DNA of 61,336 bases from an uncultured Lachnospiraceae bacterium (GTDB lineage Bacteria; Bacillota; Clostridia; Lachnospirales; Lachnospiraceae). Shown piece by piece: positions 17,168 to 26,221 of the stretch. The position numbers were made by a program, and so were the translations under genes. Every line of letters begins with the position of its first letter. The stretch's first letter is position 1. Below the pieces are notes generated by a model that did not search any database, was not told the DNA's origin, and saw only the letters and a list, made by a program, of their open reading frames with translations. The DNA lies in assembly GCA_910585715.1 (NCBI GenBank), contig CAJUEX010000016.1, forward strand, positions 1 through 61,336. The letters run 5' to 3'.

Positions 17168-17405
17168 GCGTCAGAGGGAGGCGGTATGGCTCTATGGCGG
17201 TGCATTGGTTTGGATGGGGCTTTTCCTTAACAGGCTGCCCACAACCCAGGGTAAAATTGCCATGGACGGCAATTTTAGGCATGCCGCGCCACGGACGGCG
17301 CTGCATGCCGACCCGCCCGGCGCCGACACCCTTCCCAGCCTGTTTAGGAAAATCCCCATCCAAACCACCGCACCGCCATAGAGCCATACCGCCTCCCTCT
17401 GACGC
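17168..17405. repeat. GC-rich palindromic element D (238 bp)
   Basis: Arms of about 65 bp (17168-17232 against 17338-17405) pair almost throughout (GCGTCAGAGGGAGGCGGTAT and its complement). The centre holds two tandem hairpins, AAATTGCC/GGCAATTT and GCGCC/GGCGC, each with a loop of the type AYGGAC. The core is unlike A, B, C or E. The element is far more GC-rich than the flanks. Its right end lies 22 bp from the mgtE stop. Confidence 0.85.
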
Positions 17406-17427
17406 GTCCCCCTTCTCCAAGCCCCCC

Positions 17428-18777
17428 TTAAATGTGCAAAATCCAAACCGCAAACTTAAAATAAATCACCAAAACAAGCGCATCAACTATCGTAGTAATA
17501 AACGGACTGGCCATAACCGCCGGGTCAAACCCCGCCTTCTTTGCCAGCATGGGAAACGTACATCCCACCACCTTCGCAATCAGCACTGCCACTACCAGCG
17601 TAATACAGATAACCGCAGAAACTAAAAGCGATACCTTATCCAACAGCATAAGCTTTGCAAAATTAGCAATCGCCAGCGTAATGCCGCAAAGCAATGCCAC
17701 CCTGATTTCCTTCCAGATAATTTTAGGCATATCACTAAACTCGATTTCATTCAAAGACAAGCCGCGAATAATCGTTACACTTGCCTGTCCCCCTGCATTT
17801 CCTCCCGTATCCATAAGCATCGGAAAAAAAGTCGACAACACAAGGCAGGCGCTGAGGGCATCCTCATATGCGGAAATAATCCTTCCGGTAAACGTGGCGG
17901 AAATCATCAATACAAGAAGCCACGGCATTCTTTTTTTCCAGATTTCAACCGCCCCTGTCTTCATATAGGGCTTATCGCTGGGCACGATAGCCGCCATCTT
18001 TTCAATATCCTCCGTAGCCTCTTCCTGCAGAATATCCACAACGTCATCTACGGTAATAATGCCCACCAGACGGTTTTCATTGTCCACCACCGGCATGGCG
18101 GTAAAGTCATATTTCTGGAACTGCCTTGCAACCTCTTCCTGGTCCATCATAGTATTTAAGGAAATAACATTTTCATGCATGATATCTCCTATAACGGCAT
18201 CCGCAGGGCTTAACAGCAAATATCTTAAGGCTACCGTTCCCACAAGAGTTCTTTCTTTATCCAGCACATAGCAGATATTGATGGTTTCCGAATCCACTCC
18301 GACCTTGCGTATCCGGTTGATAGCCTGCCCTACCGTAAGATTCTCTTTTAAATCCACAAATTCCACTGTCATAATGCTTCCGGCGGAATCCTCCGGATAG
18401 CGCAGAAGATGGTTGATGTCCCGTCTTGTTTCCCGGCTGGCATTTGCCAGAAGCTTTTTCACAATATTGGCAGGCATTTCCTCAAGCAGGTCCGTAGCGT
18501 CATCCGCCATCAGGTTATCAATGATCCCCGTGGCTTCCCTGTCGGACAATGAAGTAATGATAAACTGCTGGTCTTCTATGGGAAGATAGGAAAATACATC
18601 TGCCGCCATGGTCTTTGGAAGAATACGGAATACCTTTAATTTTTCTTCTTCCTGCAGCTCTTCAAAAACCGTGGCAACGTCCGCATAATTCAACTCTGCC
18701 AGCTTCTGCCTGAGCCTGGTATACTGTTTTGCAGCCATCAGCTCTTTGATTTCTTCCATATTAATTAATTCTTCCAC
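17428..18777 (-). CDS. mgtE: Magnesium transporter MgtE
   Basis: A 449-residue Mg2+ channel/transporter. An N-terminal MgtE_N superhelix (~10-115, with FRILPKTMAADVFSYL and ADDATDLLEEMPANIVK) precedes two CBS domains (~125-245; SIMTVEFVDL, GDIMHENVISL, GIITVDDVVDILQ). A plug helix and five membrane segments follow (~275-449), with the pore signature TGGNAGGQASVTIIRG. Acidic clusters in N and CBS act as Mg2+ sensors in this family. GTG 18777 is favoured because AGAGGTGAG lies just upstream; the longer ATG reading (18816) has no ribosome site. A short palindromic element lies 22 bp upstream of the start, inside its leader. Confidence 0.94.
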   Translation of the reverse strand: MEELINMEEIKELMAAKQYTRLRQKLAELNYADVATVFEELQEEEKLKVFRILPKTMAADVFSYLPIEDQQFIITSLSDREATGIIDNLMADDATDLLEEMPANIVKKLLANASRETRRDINHLLRYPEDSAGSIMTVEFVDLKENLTVGQAINRIRKVGVDSETINICYVLDKERTLVGTVALRYLLLSPADAVIGDIMHENVISLNTMMDQEEVARQFQKYDFTAMPVVDNENRLVGIITVDDVVDILQEEATEDIEKMAAIVPSDKPYMKTGAVEIWKKRMPWLLVLMISATFTGRIISAYEDALSACLVLSTFFPMLMDTGGNAGGQASVTIIRGLSLNEIEFSDMPKIIWKEIRVALLCGITLAIANFAKLMLLDKVSLLVSAVICITLVVAVLIAKVVGCTFPMLAKKAGFDPAVMASPFITTIVDALVLVIYFKFAVWILHI

Positions 18778-18798
18778 TGAAAACTCACCTCTTTCTTC

Positions 18799-18862
18799 GT
18801 AACAATTCACAGACAATTACAAAACAGCCCGCAGCCTTCCCTGCAGGTGTCTGAACTGTTAC
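18799..18862. repeat. Short palindromic (MITE-like) element, 64-bp copy
   Basis: Ends GTAACAATTCACAGACA and TGTCTGAACTGTTAC are inverted. Flanks are CTTTCTTC (18791-18798) and CTTTCTTG (18863-18870), a 7/8 direct repeat. It lies between yigZ and mgtE, in the mgtE leader. Confidence 0.85.
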
Positions 18863-18914
18863 CTTTCTTGCAGATGTGGCATATGCACATCACCTTTCGC
18901 CTGCCGTTCAGCCT

Positions 18915-19568
18915 TTAAGGAAACACCTTTACCTTTCCCATAACCTCACCATAATAAACTGACGTCTCTTCCATAAATTCAACCCTGCCGCTTGCCGCTT
19001 CCGTCAATGCTTTTTTGCAGCCTTCCGCCTCGCTTTCCGGCACAAGCACAAACATGGTCACTTTTTCTTCAAATATATTTTCAAGCACCGGAAATCCCTT
19101 TTGTCCAAGCACATACTGAAGCCTGCCCAATTCATTATAGCCGCATACTGCCTGAAGCTTTATTCCTGCTTTTTTTTCCACGATAAGGCTTTCCTTTAAC
19201 CCTTCCTTTACCGCCTGCTGATAAGCCCTTACCAGCCCTCCGCTTCCTAAAAGGGTGCCCCCGAAATATCTGGTTACTACTACTGCCACGTTACGAATTT
19301 CCTCTTTCAGCAGTACATCCAGCATGGGCCTGCCTGCGGTGCCCCCCGGCTCCCCATCATCGCTGGAACGGACATATTCCCCCTTTTCACCTATGACACA
19401 GGCAAAACAGTTATGGGTGGCATCCCAATATTTCTTTTTCATTTCAATTAAAAACGCTTCTGCCTCTTCCTTTGTCCGGACAGGTCTTATGGTTGCAATG
19501 AATCTGGATTTCTTTTCAACAATCTGACCTGTGCCCTGGGAAAACACTGTTTTATACCCTGCCGGCAT
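18915..19568 (-). CDS. YigZ/IMPACT family protein
   Basis: A 217-residue protein of the YigZ (UPF0029/IMPACT) family. The N-terminal IMPACT domain shows VEKKSRFIATIRPVRT, THNCFACVIG, SSDDGEPGGTAGRPML and VVVTRYFGGTLLGSGGLVRAYQQA (~20-130). A ferredoxin-like C-terminal DUF1949 domain follows (~135-210). The eukaryotic relative regulates Gcn2-dependent translation; the bacterial role is not settled. ATG 19568 follows AAAGGTGG; ATG 19592 lacks a ribosome site. mgtE follows 137 bp downstream on the same strand. Confidence 0.9.
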   Translation of the reverse strand: MPAGYKTVFSQGTGQIVEKKSRFIATIRPVRTKEEAEAFLIEMKKKYWDATHNCFACVIGEKGEYVRSSDDGEPGGTAGRPMLDVLLKEEIRNVAVVVTRYFGGTLLGSGGLVRAYQQAVKEGLKESLIVEKKAGIKLQAVCGYNELGRLQYVLGQKGFPVLENIFEEKVTMFVLVPESEAEGCKKALTEAASGRVEFMEETSVYYGEVMGKVKVFP

Positions 19569-19686
19569 ACCTTCACCACCTTTAAAAGACATACGTTTTA
19601 TTTTATCATATTTCTGAATAAAAGTGTATAAGATTGTTAAGAATTATGAATATGGAATAAATTACTTTCATTTAAAGGGATTTTTT

Positions 19687-19694
19687 GGTATAAT
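19687..19694 (+). promoter_or_regulatory. Extended -10 promoter of the class A PBP gene
   Basis: TATAAT at 19689-19694 is preceded by TGG (TGn extended -10). The -35 region (TTTCAT) is weak. The ribosome site GGAGG precedes ATG 19723. Confidence 0.6.
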
Positions 19695-19722
19695 AACCTC
19701 AAGTATGTAATGGAGGCTTTTT

Positions 19723-22386
19723 ATGAATTATGGTAAAAAGGGCATCCGCAAAAAACAGCGGAAGCTTAATTCTAAATCAACAAAATTTTGGAAAATGTTT
19801 TTTTTAACATTTTTAAAAGCATTTCTGGCATGTATTCTTGCCGCTGTAGTTGTCGGCGGATGTATGGGCATCGGGATGTTCAAGGGCATTCTTGCTTCTG
19901 CACCTGATATTTCCAGCTTAAGCGTTGTCCCTTCCGGATATGCCACTATCGTTTACGACTGTAACGGCAACCAGATTACCAAGCTGATTTCCGAAAATTC
20001 CAACCGAAGCTATGTATCCAGGGATTTAATTCCCCAGGATCTGGCAGATGCTTTTGTGGCAATTGAAGACCAGAGATTTTATGAACATAACGGAATTGAT
20101 ATTAAGGGAATCGCAAGAGCAGGCTACAAGGCCATAAAAGAAAGAAACCTGTCAGAAGGCGCCAGCACCATCACCCAGCAGCTTTTAAAAAACAATGTAT
20201 TTGAAAACTGGGTTGATGAAGCCATGATGCAGAGCATCAAACGTAAAATTCAGGAACAATATCTTGCTTTGGAGCTGGAAAAGCAATACAGGGAAAAATA
20301 CGGCGAGCGTGAAGCAAAAGAAACTATTCTGGAGCTTTATATGAACACCATTAATCTGGGGCAGGGTACTTTAGGCGTACAGGCTGCTTCCCAGCGTTAT
20401 TTTAACAAGCCGGTTTCCCAGCTCAATCTGTCTGAATGCGCTGTCATTGCGGCAATTACCCAGAACCCTTCCAAATTCAATCCTATTTCCCATCCGGAAT
20501 ACAACAGGGAACGCCGTGAAAAAGTATTGGACGACATGGAAGAACAGGGCTATATCACCAGTGAAGAAAAGGCTGCCGCCCTTGCTGACAACGTATATGA
20601 CCGGATTGCTTCTGTCAATGAAGTGACCAGCGTCCAAAAGGTAAATTCCTACTTTGTGGACGAGCTGACAGAACAGGTTATTGAAGTCTTAAAAGAAGAA
20701 AAGGGCTACAATGAAACTCAGGCCTATAACCTTTTATACAGCGGCGGACTTTCCATTTACACCACACAGGACCCTGATATCCAGAAAATATGCGATGAGG
20801 TGTTCAGCAGTGAAGAAAGCTATCCTTCCGATGTGAAATGGTACTTAAATTATGAGCTCACTATTCAAAAATCTGACAAAACGCTGGAAAACCACAGCAC
20901 GGAAATGCTCCGGACCTATTTCAAAAACAGTAATCCCAACTTTAACCTTATTTTCTCATCACAGGATGCAGCCTATGAAGCCATTGAAGAATACAAGGCT
21001 TCTGTTATGGGAAACGGGGACACTGTTCAGGGCGAAAATATTACCTTAACCCCTCAGCCTCAGGTTTCCATTACTGTGCAGGATCAGCATACCGGTTATG
21101 TAGTTGCCATGATAGGCGGACGGGGCGCAAAGACAGCCAGCCGTACTTTAAACCGTGCCAGCAACACTATGCGCCAGCCCGGGTCCACATTTAAAATACT
21201 TGCCGTTTATGCACCGGCTTTAGACAGTGCAGGACTCACTCTTGCAAGCGTCCAAAATGATGCGCCTTACAATTATGCTGACGGAAGACCTGTATCCAAC
21301 TGGTACGGAAATAATTATAAAGGCCTTTGTTCCCTCCGCTACGGCATCGAACAATCCTTGAATATCGTAGCAGTCAAAACACTGACCCAGATTACTCCCC
21401 AGCTTGGCTTTGACTATTTAAAGAATTTCGGTTTTACCACTTTAGTTGAAAGCAAGGAAACGGAAAACGGCATCCTGTCTGACATCAACCAGTCCACTGC
21501 TCTTGGCGGTCTTACTGACGGAGTAACAAACATGGAGTTAAATGCTGCCTATGCAGCCATTGCTAACAACGGTACTTATTTAAAGCCTACACTCTTTACC
21601 AAAATAATAGACCATGACGGAAACGTTATCGTAGATCATACCCAGCCGGAAAGCCATCAGGTTATCAAAGAGACTACCGCTTACCTGTTGACTGATGCCA
21701 TGACAGATGTTGTGACAAAGGGAACCGGCGCTTCCGTAAACTTCGGCAATATGGCCATTGCCGGCAAAACAGGAACTTCTTCTAAATATGTAGACGTTTG
21801 GTTTGCAGGCTTTACCCCTTATTACACAGCTACCACCTGGGCAGGCTTTGATAATAATGTATATTTATCCACTTCCCAGGAAAAGAATCTTGCAAAGACC
21901 CTTTGGAGGGCTGTTATGTCCAGAATACATGAAGGACTTCCCAATGCAAGCTTTGAAAAGCCGGAAGACATCGTAACCGCCACGGTATGCTCCAAATCCG
22001 GTAAGCTGCCCATTGCAGGTGTCTGTGACGGCACCCGGACCACGGAATACTTTGCAAAAGGCTCTATTCCTACCGATACCTGCAATGTACACTATCAGGG
22101 TCAGGTATGTGCCGCCACCGGAAAAGCTGCATTACCAACCTGTCCATATCAGGTTCCCGGCGTGCTGACTATGCCTCCTGACGACAACGGAAATTCTTCC
22201 ATCACTTACTGCGAGCATACAGCGGAATATTTTGCAGACCCTGCCAACGCAGCAAATATTGCAGCCCAGCAGGCTGCTCAGGCCGCACAGGCCGCTCAGG
22301 CTGCACAACAGCAGGCAATACAGCAGCAACAACAAATACAGCAACAGCAACAACAGCAACAGCAACAACAGCCCCCTCCACAATAA
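19723..22386 (+). CDS. Class A penicillin-binding protein (PBP1A-like)
   Basis: An 887-residue bifunctional peptidoglycan synthase. A basic cytosolic tail and one membrane anchor (~25-50) precede the GT51 glycosyltransferase (~85-270; catalytic Glu115 in AIEDQRFYEHNG, then GASTITQQLLKN). The transpeptidase (~440-720) carries SxxK at Ser488 (PGSTFK), SLN at 545-547 and KTGT at 682-685. After ~725 a cysteine-containing linker (ATVCSKSGKLPIAGVC, CNVHYQGQVC, CPYQVPG, CEHT) leads to an Ala/Gln-rich tail ending in a long poly-Gln run, probably a flexible wall-spanning spacer prone to length change. It has its own promoter and a strong terminator. Confidence 0.95.
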   Translation: MNYGKKGIRKKQRKLNSKSTKFWKMFFLTFLKAFLACILAAVVVGGCMGIGMFKGILASAPDISSLSVVPSGYATIVYDCNGNQITKLISENSNRSYVSRDLIPQDLADAFVAIEDQRFYEHNGIDIKGIARAGYKAIKERNLSEGASTITQQLLKNNVFENWVDEAMMQSIKRKIQEQYLALELEKQYREKYGEREAKETILELYMNTINLGQGTLGVQAASQRYFNKPVSQLNLSECAVIAAITQNPSKFNPISHPEYNRERREKVLDDMEEQGYITSEEKAAALADNVYDRIASVNEVTSVQKVNSYFVDELTEQVIEVLKEEKGYNETQAYNLLYSGGLSIYTTQDPDIQKICDEVFSSEESYPSDVKWYLNYELTIQKSDKTLENHSTEMLRTYFKNSNPNFNLIFSSQDAAYEAIEEYKASVMGNGDTVQGENITLTPQPQVSITVQDQHTGYVVAMIGGRGAKTASRTLNRASNTMRQPGSTFKILAVYAPALDSAGLTLASVQNDAPYNYADGRPVSNWYGNNYKGLCSLRYGIEQSLNIVAVKTLTQITPQLGFDYLKNFGFTTLVESKETENGILSDINQSTALGGLTDGVTNMELNAAYAAIANNGTYLKPTLFTKIIDHDGNVIVDHTQPESHQVIKETTAYLLTDAMTDVVTKGTGASVNFGNMAIAGKTGTSSKYVDVWFAGFTPYYTATTWAGFDNNVYLSTSQEKNLAKTLWRAVMSRIHEGLPNASFEKPEDIVTATVCSKSGKLPIAGVCDGTRTTEYFAKGSIPTDTCNVHYQGQVCAATGKAALPTCPYQVPGVLTMPPDDNGNSSITYCEHTAEYFADPANAANIAAQQAAQAAQAAQAAQQQAIQQQQQIQQQQQQQQQQQPPPQ

Positions 22387-22410
22387 GATTTATAGCATGC
22401 TTAATAAAAA

Positions 22411-22438
22411 CCCCGGAAAATACTTTCCGGGGTTTTTT
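22411..22438 (+). terminator. Terminator after the PBP gene
   Basis: A 9-bp stem CCCCGGAAA/TTTCCGGGG (22411-22419 with 22424-22432) and T-run 22433-22438. Confidence 0.92.
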
Positions 22439-22491
22439 GTCAGAATATATATACTGCAGCAACAGTTCAGACAACAGTTCTCACACAGAAC

Positions 22492-25239
22492 TCATTTATA
22501 AAATATGATATCCACATCCTCTTCCTCTAACTCCATATCTCCCATGAGCCACATATCCGATATTTCTTCCTGCCACTTCCAATAGGGGCTGGAAGCCACC
22601 GGTATGAGATAATTGCTTTCTGAAACATCAAAGGAAAAACGATGCCCTCCAAATTCCAGAGCCATCTTCTCTCCTTCCATATCCTTTTTCATGAAAATTC
22701 CTATATAGGAGACCTCTTCTCCCTTTACAGGTTCATTTAAGGTGATTTCCAATCCCTTTTCAGTCCGAGCCTTTGTAAAAGATATTTCTGCCCTTTGCAG
22801 CTTCTTCATACCCTCAGAAGCCGCCCAGACAGCCGGAAGCTTTCCCAGATATTCCCGATGCATAAGCTCGGCAAAAGCTTCCCTTCCCTCATGGCTTCCT
22901 GACACCTTATTCTCACCTTTTATCATATAAATCACATTTTCATACTGATAGGGTTCATATCCTTCTTCCATCACATATTCATATAATTTCATGGCACGCA
23001 GGCTTAGCGGTATATCGTCCAGTTTAATATAAGGAGCAATTAAAATTAACTCCGGCGGGTTTTCCTTTAACTCTGCAATTGCATGCTCATTTATCAAATC
23101 ATTGCTGATATTATATCCTGAGGTATAGGACATTCCCGTCTTTCTGTCTAAAATAACCATCTGGGCAATTCCGTTAGTCAAGTCCAAATATGCATTTTCC
23201 CCGCCCAGTGACTGGGACAATACAGCCTCAATGTTATTTAAGCTGTTTAATGTATTTCCTCTGACAAAACCTGTTCCTATCCTTTTTAACCCTGTCTGCT
23301 CTCCTGAAATATAAACAATCGGGTCTTCTACCGTTTTCCCTCCAATGTTTGTTTCCAAGACAGCCGGGACTGCTTCTGTGGGAAGGACATTTTCTTTATT
23401 TAAAAGCAGGTCATCATTTACTGCCATTGCCAAAAACGCAAGCACAAACAGATAAACTCTTCCTTCTGCTTTTTCCCTCACAAGCATAAATAAAACCAAT
23501 AGCAGAAAAAACACTCCGAGTATTTTTGCCCTTAGCCCCTCTTCATAACGCACATAGGCATAATTAGCAAGCACGAGAGAGCTTAAAACCAAAGTAAACG
23601 CTTCCATATAAGCCGAATAATACAGGCAGAGGGCAATGGCTCCCAATACACAAAATGCCTTTAGAAAAAAGGTTCCCTGCCCGTTCAAAATGCCCGGAAT
23701 AAAATAAGAAGAAGCATTGCTTATCTCTTCAAGCATTTCCATGCCGTTTACATAGAGAGTGGTTCCGGTATTTTCACGAAGATATGCCACTATCTTTAAA
23801 AACACCGGCAGGAAACAGATACCGGTTACAAACAGCACACCATAACAAATAACCAGCTTCTTTCTCTTTTCCTTCCAGAAAAAAGGCAGTTCTCCGGGCA
23901 GTTCTCTGATAAGTCTGTATAAAACGGAAGGCAGGAAGCCAAGGGCTGCCGCTCCCCCTAAAGATGCATTCCATCCGATGGCAAGAATGGACAAAAGAAC
24001 CCACCACCACAAATAATCCAGACTGCTTTTTCGAACCTTTTTAGAAAACATGAGGAAGAAAAAGGCAAAAACAAACAGGTAGCGCATTCCCGCCAGATTC
24101 ACAAAGAAAGGAATAAATCCATACATGAGAAAAACTGCTGCCTTTTTGTTTTCTATCGTATAGTAAAACAAAATGCCATAGCATATGACAAATATAATAT
24201 TTCCTGCTACAAGCGCACCATTAAAGGATAAATACGTACCGTCAAAAAACAGGTAGTTCCATATTTGATAAAAATAATCACACATCCCGTGAATAGGAAT
24301 CAAATCCCAATACGGAGCCTTTCCATAGGAAACCCATTGCTGCATGGGCAGGGTCATTTCCCCCATATGAAAGAAGTCCACATTCAATATGCCGTCCGGA
24401 ATATGAAAAATCCGCAAAAGCCCCGCAGAAATTACTGTAGCCCAGGAAATATCATAATTTTTCCGAAACAGCCGGTATGCTTCATAACCGGTCATCCCCA
24501 TGCCCAAAAAAAGGCAGACTGCTTTCCAGCTTCCCGAATAAAAAAGCTGTACCACTGCCCCTTCTTCCGTAGAATAATAAAAAGTAAAGAAACCCAGAAA
24601 GGAAAGCGGCATCAATAATTTGGAATATCCAAAAAGCTTTTTTGCTTCTTCTTCTTTCTTCCTTCGGATAAGAACACCATAAAAAACCGGAACCGCAAGA
24701 GAGGCTGCCTGCAGCACAAATGCAGCTTTTTGAAGCAGAAGTCTCTTTTCAAAAGAAGAAATGAAAAAGGTGCTTCCCATTACTGCCCCGGTAATGCTTA
24801 AATAGGAAAACAGCCCGGTAAGCAGCATATCGATATATTGCTTTTGCTTCACTTCCCTGCCCAGAATAAAGAAGGCTGCCAGACAGAGCAAAAACAATAT
24901 TCCCCATTGCTTCCACAAGTCCTTTCCGGAAAAAATACTGCATAAAAAAATTACGTATCCGGCTTTTAAAAAAAGCAGTGTCCGCTTTCTTTCCTCCGAA
25001 AATTGTTCTTCCCGCTTTAAAAGCGCCTGAAACAAAAAAAAGCAGGCAGGAATGCCCAGCAAAAATAATTGCACAATCCGCATGTCCGCCTTTTTGGGAT
25101 AGCCGTCCCACGTAGTGACTCCCGTTACAAATTCATCATATACAGGGCTCTGCCCATACAAGTATCCTGCCGCCAGTACCGCTATGGCACAAACAGTAAG
25201 CAGGCTGTAAAACAATGCTTCTAATCTTTTCTGCTTCAT
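22492..25239 (-). CDS. Large polytopic membrane protein, GT-C-like
   Basis: A 915-residue protein with roughly 16-18 predicted membrane segments over residues 1-620 and a ~290-residue soluble C-terminal part. An acidic loop after an early membrane segment (HMGEMTLPMQQWVSYGKAPYWD, ~290-312) resembles the loops of GT-C lipid-linked-sugar glycosyltransferases, and the general layout recalls YfhO/arnT-like enzymes. The C-terminal part holds a PIVYISGEQTG and a VILDRKTGMSY stretch without a catalytic signature I recognise. Start 25239 follows AAGGAAAGG and lies 3 bp after the receiver-protein stop, so the two are translationally coupled. A role in cell-surface glycan assembly is an inference. Confidence 0.6.
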   Translation of the reverse strand: MKQKRLEALFYSLLTVCAIAVLAAGYLYGQSPVYDEFVTGVTTWDGYPKKADMRIVQLFLLGIPACFFLFQALLKREEQFSEERKRTLLFLKAGYVIFLCSIFSGKDLWKQWGILFLLCLAAFFILGREVKQKQYIDMLLTGLFSYLSITGAVMGSTFFISSFEKRLLLQKAAFVLQAASLAVPVFYGVLIRRKKEEEAKKLFGYSKLLMPLSFLGFFTFYYSTEEGAVVQLFYSGSWKAVCLFLGMGMTGYEAYRLFRKNYDISWATVISAGLLRIFHIPDGILNVDFFHMGEMTLPMQQWVSYGKAPYWDLIPIHGMCDYFYQIWNYLFFDGTYLSFNGALVAGNIIFVICYGILFYYTIENKKAAVFLMYGFIPFFVNLAGMRYLFVFAFFFLMFSKKVRKSSLDYLWWWVLLSILAIGWNASLGGAAALGFLPSVLYRLIRELPGELPFFWKEKRKKLVICYGVLFVTGICFLPVFLKIVAYLRENTGTTLYVNGMEMLEEISNASSYFIPGILNGQGTFFLKAFCVLGAIALCLYYSAYMEAFTLVLSSLVLANYAYVRYEEGLRAKILGVFFLLLVLFMLVREKAEGRVYLFVLAFLAMAVNDDLLLNKENVLPTEAVPAVLETNIGGKTVEDPIVYISGEQTGLKRIGTGFVRGNTLNSLNNIEAVLSQSLGGENAYLDLTNGIAQMVILDRKTGMSYTSGYNISNDLINEHAIAELKENPPELILIAPYIKLDDIPLSLRAMKLYEYVMEEGYEPYQYENVIYMIKGENKVSGSHEGREAFAELMHREYLGKLPAVWAASEGMKKLQRAEISFTKARTEKGLEITLNEPVKGEEVSYIGIFMKKDMEGEKMALEFGGHRFSFDVSESNYLIPVASSPYWKWQEEISDMWLMGDMELEEEDVDIIFYK

Positions 25240-25242
25240 ACA

Positions 25243-25806
25243 CTATGCCTTTCCTTCACTTTGATAAGTCAGTATAATTCTTTTTAACTGCCTGATGTCA
25301 ATGGGCTTTATCATATAATCCAGAATACCGCTTTCCTCCAACAGCTTTTCCATATTCGGCACTTCATAGGAAACCATCATGACAATAGGCGGGAACTGAT
25401 TTCCCTCATTGTGTCTGATTGTTCTGGCAATTTCCGCTCCATCCATATCCGGCAGTATCTGGTCCACCAGAACAAGGCTGCATGTATCTGACTTCATATA
25501 CTTAACAGCCTCTTCGCCGGTTCTCATGCTAATGCTTTTAATGCCCAATGATTTTAAATATGCCGCAATTAACTTCTGACATGCAATATTATCCTCAACA
25601 ATCAAAACTTTCATGCCATTTGCAACAGAAAGGATTTTTTCTTCCTGCGCTGCAGAATTTTCTTTCAGTATTTTTAAGCAGCTGCCATATTCCTCAATGG
25701 GCTTTTCTTCCTGAGCCGTTAAATAAAGATAACAGCCGTCCTGTCCTTTTATTTCCACTTGCATTCCCCTTATCTGAATGTTTTTATATGATATATAGTT
25801 TATCAT
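25243..25806 (-). CDS. Receiver-domain protein, possibly 5'-truncated
   Basis: From ATG 25806 the product is 187 residues. An unassigned ~65-residue N-terminal part is followed by a response-regulator receiver domain with acidic pocket VEDN, phospho-acceptor Asp in LVDQILPDMDG and Lys in YMIKPID. There is no DNA-binding or other output domain. The frame stays open upstream to about 25930 with only a TTG start (25887) and no ribosome site there. ATG 25806 has AAAAGGA 5 bp upstream and is preferred. Upstream codons run into a strong inverted repeat, so the gene may be the remnant of a longer hybrid kinase. It is coupled to the large membrane protein gene 3 bp downstream. Confidence 0.6.
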   Translation of the reverse strand: MINYISYKNIQIRGMQVEIKGQDGCYLYLTAQEEKPIEEYGSCLKILKENSAAQEEKILSVANGMKVLIVEDNIACQKLIAAYLKSLGIKSISMRTGEEAVKYMKSDTCSLVLVDQILPDMDGAEIARTIRHNEGNQFPPIVMMVSYEVPNMEKLLEESGILDYMIKPIDIRQLKRIILTYQSEGKA

Positions 25807-25887
25807 AAATTCCTTTTCAGGAAAACCATTAATTTTTAATTTGTTTTCTAATTCAATTGCCTTTTGGCTATGAATTCCTAAAACCAA

Positions 25888-25939
25888 GCAATCCGCAAAG
25901 CAGAAAACCTTTTTATATGGTTTTCAGCTTGCGGATTGC
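25888..25939. other. Strong inverted repeat upstream of receiver gene
   Basis: Arms of 22 and 21 nt (25888-25909 and 25919-25939; GCAATCCGCAA and its complement, GAAAACC and GGTTTTC) enclose a 9-nt AT loop. There is no T-run on the coding strand, so it is not an obvious terminator. It could be a leader structure or a relic of an insertion. Confidence 0.8.
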
Positions 25940-26072
25940 AGTATGAATAGTAATGAGGAATTATCCTCACATTTTATATCGGATTTTTCATCCTGTTCTA
26001 AAGGGTACATATGAATAATTTGTCAGTTTATTTTCTGTTTTGTTCTCTTTCTGTTTGTTAGTCTGTCCCGCG

Positions 26073-26186
26073 TTATTCGTTTTTTTCTCCCTTCTCTTCA
26101 TGCCAGAAAATTTCTTCTGCAGCTGCATCAAATACATTGGCTATTTTTAATAATTGCAGTTTGAACAGGAATGAGGAAACCTCCTC
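26073..26186 (-). pseudogene. Fragment resembling the C-terminus of an HTH regulator
   Basis: A 37-codon open stretch reads EEVSSFLFKLQLLKIANVFD and then AAAEEIFWHEEK, followed by a stop. This resembles the last helix of Xre-type regulators (LLKIANVFDVSxEEL). There is no start codon or helix-turn-helix upstream. Called only as a possible gene remnant in the 330-bp gap before the lipoprotein operon's end. Confidence 0.25.
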
Positions 26187-26221
26187 CTATTGTGTATTGT
26201 ATTTTTCTTCTAATCCTTATA

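Noticed and set aside
17194..17625. Plus-strand open frame of 143 codons across element D and the mgtE 3' end
   Set aside because: It is Pro/Arg-rich, lies in a palindrome plus antisense to mgtE, has no ribosome site and no domain.
22255..22383. CAG/CAA-rich repeat
   Set aside because: It encodes the poly-Gln tail of the PBP; no separate element.
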